Source: an uncultured bacterium (GTDB lineage Bacteria > Planctomycetota > UBA1135 > GCA-002686595). Taken from it: a DNA stretch of 27,059 bases. The translations under genes and the position numbers were made by a program. Of the stretch, positions 15,260-21,606 are shown one piece after another (position 1 is the stretch's first letter; each line of letters begins with the position of its first letter). The stretch lies in contig CAJXRJ010000010.1 in assembly GCA_913058555.1 (NCBI GenBank), positions 1 to 27,059 on the forward strand. The letters run 5' to 3'. Under the pieces are notes generated by a model, which saw nothing but the letters and a program-made list of their open reading frames with translations, was not told where the DNA came from and did not search any database.

Positions 15260-15411
15260 CGCGGTCCTCCGTCACCGGCCCGGAGCGCCCGCATGACACG
15301 GAAGAAGATCGGCATCCCAAAGAGGAAGATCGCGAGCAAGATCAAGACGGCTTCCGACCAGCTAATGAAAGCCATCGGGAAGCCTAGAAACGTGCTGAGG
15401 AGCGGAGCCAT
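15256..15411 (-). CDS. TatA-like single-helix miniprotein (51 aa)
   Basis: This short gene ends in a 4-nt ATGA overlap with the TatA/TatB-like gene. The translation contains 'FISWSEAVLILLAIFLFGM' followed by 'PIFFRVMRALRAGDGGPR', which is a membrane helix, an F-G hinge and a short basic amphipathic helix. That is the minimal layout of a TatA subunit, although the helix after the hinge is much shorter than usual and the K-L-P-E motif is absent. ATG 15411 gives 51 residues and ATG 15375 gives 39; neither has a Shine-Dalgarno. The frame is open further upstream, but that part is antisense-like and runs into the DUF1080 gene. It could instead be an unrelated small membrane protein. The overlap and the neighbour support a Tat accessory role, which remains inference. 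Confidence 0.65.
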   Translation of the reverse strand: MAPLLSTFLGFPMAFISWSEAVLILLAIFLFGMPIFFRVMRALRAGDGGPR

Positions 15412-15458
15412 TCGAGCGGCAATTGTAGGACCACGGGAAGCGCCCCGCCCGGTCCAGA

Positions 15459-16232
15459 TCAGAGACTCGTGAGCGTCAGCCCGCGGAACTCCGCCTCGGC
15501 GCCCTCGGCCTGGATGGCGATCTGTCCCTCCGACGCCGTGCAACCGGTGCCGTAATTCACCATATCGCCATTCACCCACACCTTAATGGTGTCACCGCGG
15601 CACTCGATCGCCATCGAGTTCCATTCCCCCAGCGGCTTCTCGGAGCCGTCGGTCAGGTTCAACACGCGGCGCTTCTTGCCCTCGTCGACGCCCCACTCTG
15701 CGGGCGCGCCCCGGCGGGCCTCCATGTCCTCGACCGTGATGTCTTCGCCGATGCACCAGAAGTCCCCGGCGTTGTCCCGGTGGAGCTGCACCTCGATGGA
15801 CTGGGGGAACATCTTGTAGAGGCGGCGGGGCGTGGAGCTATGCACGAGCACCCCGCAGTTGCCGGCCTCCCCGGGCCAGCGCCACTCGAGCTCGAGGCGG
15901 TAGTCCTTGTGGACGTCGTCGGTGATCAGGTGCCCCTGGGGCTCCCCAAGGCTCACCAGCAAGCCGTCGCGCACCGCGAAGGACGCCGGGACCGAGACGC
16001 CGCCGTCGGCCGCCGGGATGTCCTCATGCCACCCCTTGAGGGTCTCGCCGTCGAAAAGGGCTTGGGTTTTGGGGGCCGTGGCCGCCGGGTCCCCGGGGGT
16101 CTCAACGGCCGGGTCCCCCGTGGGCGCGTCGTCGCCGCAGGAAATCAGCACCATCGGACCCGCGACGAAGAGTGCGAGGATTTGGCTGAGGGAGCGAGTT
16201 AGGGGGGAGCGCGCCGTGGTGGGTCGTTGCAT
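15459..16232 (-). CDS. 3-keto-disaccharide hydrolase domain (DUF1080) lipoprotein
   Basis: This 257-residue exported lipoprotein has an N-terminus with basic residues, a hydrophobic segment and a lipobox LISC (lipidated Cys32), then an acidic linker. The DUF1080 domain spans about residues 57-257 and shows the family motifs 'ALFDGETLKGWH', 'DYRLELEWRW', 'GNCGVLVHSS', 'PQSIEVQL', 'EWNSMAIECRGDTIKVWVNGDMVN' and 'GQIAIQAEGAEAEFRGLTL'. Members have a concanavalin-like sandwich fold and cleave 3-keto-disaccharides and glycosides, acting in the periplasm or on the outer membrane. It is the first gene of a minus-strand string that continues with Tat-like subunits and a sugar isomerase. The M50 peptidase gene is divergent, with only 83 bp between starts. 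Confidence 0.92.
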   Translation of the reverse strand: MQRPTTARSPLTRSLSQILALFVAGPMVLISCGDDAPTGDPAVETPGDPAATAPKTQALFDGETLKGWHEDIPAADGGVSVPASFAVRDGLLVSLGEPQGHLITDDVHKDYRLELEWRWPGEAGNCGVLVHSSTPRRLYKMFPQSIEVQLHRDNAGDFWCIGEDITVEDMEARRGAPAEWGVDEGKKRRVLNLTDGSEKPLGEWNSMAIECRGDTIKVWVNGDMVNYGTGCTASEGQIAIQAEGAEAEFRGLTLTSL

Positions 16233-16315
16233 CGGAGAGACGAAAGCTGAGATAGGGGACTCGGGAAAGGCGCCACAAGGTGCGCCCGCGTCCCCACCAG
16301 GCTACCTTGGCGGCC

Positions 16316-17005
16316 ATGACGCCTGAGCTGACGATCGCCATCGGGTTCTACATCGTTTTCCTGCTGTCGGTCACCGCGCACGAGGCTGCCCACGCATTGG
16401 CGGCCCTGAAGCTCGGGGACGAGACGGCCTACCTCGGTGGCCAGGTCACCCTTGACCCCATGCCACACATTCGGCGCGAGCCGATCGGCATGGTGGTGGT
16501 TCCCATCCTCAGCCTCGTCTATATCGGATGGCCCCTGGGTTTCGCCCACGCGCCCTACGACCCGATCTGGGCGATCCGGTACCCGAAACGCGCCGCGTGG
16601 ATGGCGCTCGCGGGGCCCGCAGCGAATCTCATCCTCTTCGCGATCGCGTTCGCGACCCTGAAGATCGGCTTCTCGATGGAGGCCCTCCGGCTCCCCACCT
16701 CGGCGGAGGCAGACTGGCACTCACTGCTCGTGGGCGAGACCCCGGTGATGAAGTCCCTCGCGATCTTCATGAGCCTCTTGCTCGTGGAGAACCTGCTGCT
16801 CTTGCTGTTCAACCTGATCCCTTTCCCGCCGATGGACGGCAGCGCGGCGCTGCCCCTCCTCGTTCCGGAGAAGAGCATGCGCGGCATCCGCAACTTCATG
16901 TCGCAGCCCTACATCCCGATGATGGGACTCGCGGCGGCGTGGCTGATCTTCCCGGAGATCTTCGCGCCGATCTTCCGCAAGGTCCTGGAGTACCTCCGCG
17001 CCTAG
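16316..17005 (+). CDS. Site-2 protease family (peptidase M50) membrane metalloprotease
   Basis: This 229-residue polytopic membrane protein has the zinc-binding HEAAH motif at residues 22-26 inside its first helix and the second M50 signature 'NLIPFPPMDGS' at 166-175 (Asp174 is the third zinc ligand). About five hydrophobic segments are visible, and there is no PDZ or CBS domain, so it belongs with the compact stand-alone M50 proteins. Such enzymes cut transmembrane substrates within the membrane, often to release regulators; no substrate is evident here. ATG 16316 fits because the first helix starts directly after it. It begins a plus-strand gene string; the FAD oxidoreductase starts 6 nt after its stop. 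Confidence 0.93.
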   Translation: MTPELTIAIGFYIVFLLSVTAHEAAHALAALKLGDETAYLGGQVTLDPMPHIRREPIGMVVVPILSLVYIGWPLGFAHAPYDPIWAIRYPKRAAWMALAGPAANLILFAIAFATLKIGFSMEALRLPTSAEADWHSLLVGETPVMKSLAIFMSLLLVENLLLLLFNLIPFPPMDGSAALPLLVPEKSMRGIRNFMSQPYIPMMGLAAAWLIFPEIFAPIFRKVLEYLRA

Positions 17006-17011
17006 CTGGCC

Positions 17012-18151
17012 GTGAATTCTCCCATTTGGGAAACGGCGACGTCGATGGGGCGCGCGCCCGTCGAACAGGCCTCGTTCCCCCAGCTAAGCGGCGGCCACGG
17101 CGCCGATGTTTGCGTCGTCGGTCTCGGGGGCTCTGGCCTCACTGCGGTCCACGCCTTGCTCGACCAGGGGGCCCGCGTCATCGGTATCGACGCTCGCCAG
17201 GTGGCCAGCGGGGCTGCGGGACGGAACGGGGGCTTGCTCCTCGCGGGCCTCGCGCCGTTCTACCACGACGCCGTCCGGCTCCTCGGGCGGGATCGCGCGA
17301 AGGCCTTCTATCTCGCGACCATCCAAGAACAAGAACGTGTCGCCGCTGCGACCCCCGGTCATGTGCGGCGCACCGGATCCCTGCGCATCGCCGATGGCCA
17401 TGGAGAGGGCGAAGACTGCGCCGCCCAAAGAGCGGCCATGGAAGATGATGGCCTGCCGGTCGAGGGGCACGACGGCCCCTTCGGAGTGGGCCTGCGATTC
17501 CCCACGGACATGTGCTTCAACCCCCTGGCCCGGACCCGGGCGCTCAGCTCCCAGGCCGCGGCGCGGGGCGCCGCGCTGTTTGAGAACTCCGCCGCGATCG
17601 AGATCACGGCCGAGGGCGTCCGCACCGAGCTCGGCGCAGTGAACGCGGATCGAATCATCGTGGCAGTGGACGGTGGGCTCGACCGCCTCCTGCCGGAGCT
17701 GGGCGACCGCGTGCGCACGGCGCGCCTCCAGATGCTTGGCACGGAGCCCGCCCGGGACGTCACCCTCCAGGCGCCGATGTACCTGCGCTACGGCTACGAA
17801 TACGTGCAGCAGCTCGAAAGCGGCACCATCGCCCTCGGCGGTTTCCGCGACCGCTTCGAAGCGGTCGAGTGGACCCAGGAATCGAGCCCAACCGTGGAGA
17901 TCCAGGAACTACTCGAAGAGTTCCTCCGCGCACGGATCGGCACCAAGGCGGCCATCACCCATCGCTGGGCCGCGTCCGTGGGATACTCCAGCGGTCCTTT
18001 GCCGGTCTTCGAGCAAGTGCGCGGTGGCGTGATCGCCCTCGGCGGCTACAGCGGAACAGGGAATCTCGTGGGCGCGCTCGCCGGTCGCGCCGCCGCCGCC
18101 TGGGCCATGGGAGGTTCCTCACCCGAGCTGGACCTGTTCCGACCAGAATAG
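17012..18151 (+). CDS. FAD-dependent oxidoreductase (DAO family)
   Basis: This 379-residue enzyme belongs to the D-amino-acid-oxidase-like family. The dinucleotide-binding motif 'DVCVVGLGGSGLTAVHALL' is at residues 32-50 with the acidic end of strand two at Asp60. 'SGAAGRNGGLLLAG' is the second FAD contact typical of this family. The C-terminal 'GGVIALGGYSGTGNLVGALAG' is the closing FAD motif. The substrate, an amine or amino-acid-like compound, cannot be told. It starts at GTG 17012, 6 nt after the M50 stop; ATG 17045 is an alternative that still keeps the Rossmann fold. It has no signal peptide. The SRPBCC gene follows 4 nt downstream. Confidence 0.88.
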   Translation: MNSPIWETATSMGRAPVEQASFPQLSGGHGADVCVVGLGGSGLTAVHALLDQGARVIGIDARQVASGAAGRNGGLLLAGLAPFYHDAVRLLGRDRAKAFYLATIQEQERVAAATPGHVRRTGSLRIADGHGEGEDCAAQRAAMEDDGLPVEGHDGPFGVGLRFPTDMCFNPLARTRALSSQAAARGAALFENSAAIEITAEGVRTELGAVNADRIIVAVDGGLDRLLPELGDRVRTARLQMLGTEPARDVTLQAPMYLRYGYEYVQQLESGTIALGGFRDRFEAVEWTQESSPTVEIQELLEEFLRARIGTKAAITHRWAASVGYSSGPLPVFEQVRGGVIALGGYSGTGNLVGALAGRAAAAWAMGGSSPELDLFRPE

Positions 18152-18155
18152 GCCC

Positions 18156-18659
18156 ATGGTCCACTTCGAACACACGACGATCACGCTCACCCGCAGTTTC
18201 ACCCAAGACGCCGCTGTGGTTTGGCAAGCCCTCACAGCGGGCATCGTCCAGTGGTGGCCGAAGGACTTCTATATCGGCACGTACGATGGGCTCGACCCCG
18301 AAGGCGTCACCCTCGACCCCTCGCCCGGCGGCCTCTTCGTCGAGCACTGGGGCGGTGGCAACGGCCTGCTCTGGGGCACCGTGATCACGTCGAACGCACC
18401 GAAGCTGCTCACCCTCGTCGGAGACAGCACGCCCCAGTTCGGTGGGCCCAACCGCGCCTTCACGGAATTCCGCCTCGCGGGGGCGGATGGCGGCGGCACG
18501 ACCCTCGAGTTTTCGCACTCCCCTTACGGCGTCATTTCGTCGGACACCAGCGGATCTTTGGAGTCCGGATGGTCACAGCTTCTCGATCACCTCGTCCGCT
18601 GGGTGGAATCGGGCGAACACCCTGAGCGTCCCGCGAGCGTCGTCCGCGCCCAGGGCTAA
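18156..18659 (+). CDS. SRPBCC (AHSA1-like) domain protein
   Basis: This 167-residue cytoplasmic protein has the START-like/SRPBCC fold of the AHSA1/YndB type: 'ITLTRSFTQDAAVVWQALT' at the start, 'IVQWWPKDFYIG' in the first strands, 'PGGLFVEHWGGGNGLLWGTV' in the middle, and the C-terminal helix 'LESGWSQLLDHLVRWVESGE'. These proteins bind small hydrophobic ligands or act as co-chaperone-like modules. The ligand is unknown. ATG 18156 lies 4 nt after the FAD oxidoreductase stop, with no Shine-Dalgarno, so translation is probably coupled. The Lon-type protease gene begins 45 nt after its stop. Confidence 0.88.
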   Translation: MVHFEHTTITLTRSFTQDAAVVWQALTAGIVQWWPKDFYIGTYDGLDPEGVTLDPSPGGLFVEHWGGGNGLLWGTVITSNAPKLLTLVGDSTPQFGGPNRAFTEFRLAGADGGGTTLEFSHSPYGVISSDTSGSLESGWSQLLDHLVRWVESGEHPERPASVVRAQG

Positions 18660-18704
18660 CGCCCCTCGTCCCGCCTTCCCCAGCTCCCCCATTTGTCTCT
18701 CCAT

Positions 18705-21149
18705 ATGCCGACCCCCCTTTCAAGCGACGCCCTCCGCTGGCACTGCGACCCCAGCGCCCTTGATTTCGAAACCACAGATGAAGTCGATCCGACCATCGGC
18801 TTTGTGGGCCAAGAATCCGCGGTGGACGCGCTTCGGTTCGGCATCGAATGCAGCGCACCAGAGCAGAACGTCTTCGTGCGCGGCCTGACCGGTACGGGGC
18901 GCATGAGCATCGTCAAGCGCCTCCTGCGCGAGATGGCCCCGACCTGCACCCGCGGCGAGGACCATGTGTACGTGCACGACTTCAAAGCCCCTGATCGGCC
19001 GCGGCTCATCACGCTGCCCGCGGGTCAGGCACGCGTGTTCAAGCGCGGCGTCCGGGAGCTCGCCCGATACGTGCGCGAAGACCTGCCGAAGCTACTGACC
19101 GGCGAGTCCATTCAAGGTGAAAGGCAGCTCATCGAAGAGAGCACCAACGCCGCGGTTTCCAAAGTCACGGCGCCCTTTGAAAAGGACCTGGCCGCTGCCG
19201 GCCTCACGATGGTCCAGCAGAACCAGGGGCAAACCGTGCAAACGACCATCGTGCCCCTGCGCGAAGGAAAGCCGCTGTCCTCCCAGGATCTGGCCGCCCT
19301 CGTCACCGCGGGCGAGGTCACGGAGGAGCAGCTCGGGAAATGGACCACGTCCCGCAAGGAATTCGCGAAGCGCCTGGGAGAGATCTCCCGGGAGATTCAG
19401 AACCTGCGCGTGGACGCGGGCAAGAGAATGCTCGGGCTCATGGAGTCCTCCGCCCGCAGCCTTCTGGAGGACGCGGCGGGACCGGTCGCCGCCGCCCACA
19501 CGGACGAGGCCGTCGACATGTACCTCGCGAGCCTCATTGAGGACGTCATCGACAACCTCGGCCATGAGCACCCCCCGGGTCAGGACCCGGTGGATCTCTA
19601 CGACGTCAACATTGTGCTCGCCGCCGAGGAGAGCGATCGCTCGCCGGTCGTCGTGGAGACCACGCCGTCCCTGATCGAACTGCTCGGCTCGGTCGAGACT
19701 GGCTGGACGCCCCAGGGTCCGGTGCGCGGGGACTTCCGCAACATCAGCGGGGGCTCGCTACTGCGCGCCAAGGGCGGCTACCTCGTGATGGAGGCCCGCG
19801 ACCTGCTCACCGAGCCCGGCGCCTGGCGCGTGCTCGTGCGCACCCTGCGCACGCGCCTGCTCGAGATCGTGCCCCAGGAACTCAGCGTTCCGTACCTGCG
19901 CACCACCATCAAGCCCGAGCCGATCCCCATCTCCCTGCGCGTGATCCTCGTGGGCGACGCCGGCACGTTCCACATGCTGGACCGCGCCGACCCCGACTTC
20001 GGGCACCTGTTCAAGATCCTCAGCGACTTCGACCATGAGATCGCCCGCACGGACGTCGGCGTGGAGCAATATGCCGGGGTCATCTCTCGCATCGCGAAGG
20101 ACGAGAAGCTCCCGGCGTTCCACAAGACTGCCGTCGCCGCCTTGGCTGAGCACGGTGCACGCGTGGCCTCGAGGGCGGGCAAGCTCACGGCGCGCTTCTC
20201 GCGCATCGCGGACATCGCCCGCGAGGCCGCCTTCCTCTCCAAGAAGGACGGCGACCACGTCATGGCCAAGCACGTGACCGAAACGGTGCGCCGCACGAAG
20301 GAGCGGGCGAACCTCGCGTCCCGCCGCTTCCACTCGATGATCGCGAACCGAACGATCATCATTGAGACCGAGGGGCGCACGGTCGGCCAGGTCAACGGCC
20401 TCGCCGTGATCAAAGCGGGCATGCTGACCTACGGCTTTCCCGCGCGAATCACCGCGACGATCGCCCCAGGTCACGCGGGCATCATCGACATCGAGAGCAG
20501 CGCTTCCCTCTCCGGCCAGATTCACACCAAGGGGTTCCAGATCCTCGGCGGCCTCCTCCGGTTCCTCCTGCACACCGACCACGCCCTCGCCTTCAGCGCG
20601 AGTCTCGCCTTCGAGCAGTCGTACGGTGGCATCGACGGCGACTCAGCCTCCGGGGCCGAGATCTGCTGCCTGCTTTCCGCCCTGACGGAGGTCCCGCTCC
20701 GCCAGGACATCGCCATGACCGGCGCCATTGACCAGCACGGACGAATCCAGGCGATCGGCGGCGTGAACGAGAAGATCGAAGGCTTCTACGACGCCGCCTG
20801 CGCCCTCGGCCTGACCGGCGAGGGCGGAGTCATCATCCCCTCGTCCAACGCCGGCGACCTCATGCTCCGCCGCGACGTCGTGGACGCCTGCCGCGAGGGC
20901 CGCTTCCACGTGTGGTCGGTGTCCACAGTGCACGAAGCCCTCGAGGTCTTCACAGGGATGACCGCCGGCACCTTGGGCGAAGATGGCGAGTACCCCGAAG
21001 GGACGCTCCTCGGCATCGCTCAATCCCGCGCGCACCACTTCTGGGAACGCTCCCTCACCTCGCCCCAGGCCTACGCCAAAGCGCGCCAGCCCGAAACGGA
21101 TCCCGCCGCACGGGGGGACGAACCCTCCGTCGCCGCCGATCCCAGCTGA
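18705..21149 (+). CDS. Lon-type (S16) ATP-dependent protease with AAA_32 ATPase domain
   Basis: This 814-residue protein belongs to the Lon-related family with an AAA_32 ATPase core, distinct from classical Lon. The Walker-A-like motif is 'GLTGTGRMS' at residues 60-68, with Arg66 where Lys is usual. Arg is common in this family, so it does not imply inactivity. A helical insert follows at about 110-290. The S16 protease domain is at the C-terminus with the catalytic dyad Ser647 ('DGDSASGAEICCLL') and Lys690 ('GGVNEKIEGFY'), 43 residues apart as in E. coli Lon. The last 40 residues are a Pro/Ala-rich tail. It is presumably a cytoplasmic quality-control protease. ATG 18705 is chosen; a TTG at 18693 would add four residues. 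It is the last gene of the plus-strand string. Confidence 0.93.
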   Translation: MPTPLSSDALRWHCDPSALDFETTDEVDPTIGFVGQESAVDALRFGIECSAPEQNVFVRGLTGTGRMSIVKRLLREMAPTCTRGEDHVYVHDFKAPDRPRLITLPAGQARVFKRGVRELARYVREDLPKLLTGESIQGERQLIEESTNAAVSKVTAPFEKDLAAAGLTMVQQNQGQTVQTTIVPLREGKPLSSQDLAALVTAGEVTEEQLGKWTTSRKEFAKRLGEISREIQNLRVDAGKRMLGLMESSARSLLEDAAGPVAAAHTDEAVDMYLASLIEDVIDNLGHEHPPGQDPVDLYDVNIVLAAEESDRSPVVVETTPSLIELLGSVETGWTPQGPVRGDFRNISGGSLLRAKGGYLVMEARDLLTEPGAWRVLVRTLRTRLLEIVPQELSVPYLRTTIKPEPIPISLRVILVGDAGTFHMLDRADPDFGHLFKILSDFDHEIARTDVGVEQYAGVISRIAKDEKLPAFHKTAVAALAEHGARVASRAGKLTARFSRIADIAREAAFLSKKDGDHVMAKHVTETVRRTKERANLASRRFHSMIANRTIIIETEGRTVGQVNGLAVIKAGMLTYGFPARITATIAPGHAGIIDIESSASLSGQIHTKGFQILGGLLRFLLHTDHALAFSASLAFEQSYGGIDGDSASGAEICCLLSALTEVPLRQDIAMTGAIDQHGRIQAIGGVNEKIEGFYDAACALGLTGEGGVIIPSSNAGDLMLRRDVVDACREGRFHVWSVSTVHEALEVFTGMTAGTLGEDGEYPEGTLLGIAQSRAHHFWERSLTSPQAYAKARQPETDPAARGDEPSVAADPS

Positions 21150-21165
21150 AGGGGGCCGCCCCTTC
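21148..21165. terminator. Possible shared terminator hairpin
   Basis: GAAGGGG (21148-21154) pairs with CCCCTTC (21159-21165) around a 4-nt loop, overlapping the Lon stop codon and lying 9 bp from the convergent mutarotase stop. No T tract follows on either strand, so function as a terminator is uncertain. Confidence 0.35.
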
Positions 21166-21173
21166 GCACTCCG

Positions 21174-21569
21174 TCAGGCGTGATAGAAGACCTCAGGCAG
21201 GGTGAGCCACTGTTCGCCGTCTGGGGTTCCTTCGAGCACGATCTGGCAGGGATCCGTCTCCGCCCACCAACGCTGGGTCTCTTCGTCCTCGCCCATGGCG
21301 CGGAGGTCGCCCTCGAAGTCGTCGCCGGTGTAGGTGAAGCGGCTGAAGAGGTAGATCCGGCCGCCCAGGCGGGCGAGATGGATGGAGTAGTCCGTGATGT
21401 GCGACGCCGTGAGGCGATCCAGCACACCGCGCCAAGGGTCGGCATGCAACGCGAGGTAGCGGGCCTCTGCTTCGGGCCGCAGGCCCACCACCATGCCAAT
21501 GCGTTCGCCGGCCGGCGCGGAGCCTTCCACGCGGTCTACCGCATCCTCCGATGACGATTCGATATCCAT
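21174..21569 (-). CDS. RhaM-family (DUF718) sugar mutarotase, probably for L-fucose or L-rhamnose
   Basis: This 131-residue protein is homologous to L-rhamnose mutarotase, which interconverts the anomers of a 6-deoxy-L-hexose. Family motifs are present: 'GLRPEAEARYLALHADPW' with Tyr38 and His42 at the catalytic positions, 'ITDYSIHL', 'IYLFSRFTY' and 'TQRWWAETDPCQ' with the Trp pair 101-102. It is a cytoplasmic dimeric alpha/beta-barrel type in known relatives. The first 22 residues are a poorly conserved extension; the start could be ATG 21569 or GTG 21578. It lies 37 nt downstream of a GH29 alpha-L-fucosidase on the same strand, so L-fucose is a reasonable substrate by context. The family itself is named for rhamnose. 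Confidence 0.88.
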   Translation of the reverse strand: MDIESSSEDAVDRVEGSAPAGERIGMVVGLRPEAEARYLALHADPWRGVLDRLTASHITDYSIHLARLGGRIYLFSRFTYTGDDFEGDLRAMGEDEETQRWWAETDPCQIVLEGTPDGEQWLTLPEVFYHA

Positions 21570-21606
21570 GGGGCCCACGTTAAGGCCTTGGGGCCCCTTC
21601 GGGCAC

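Noticed and set aside
14289..15296. 335-codon Ser-rich plus-strand frame opposite the Tat-like gene
   Set aside because: Low-complexity Ser/Arg composition, no start signal, and a clear TatA motif on the other strand.
18882..18908. Lon-type protease apparently missing the Walker-A lysine (GTGR)
   Set aside because: Arg at this place is usual in the AAA_32 Lon-related family, and the Ser-Lys protease dyad is intact, so it is not evidence of a dead enzyme.
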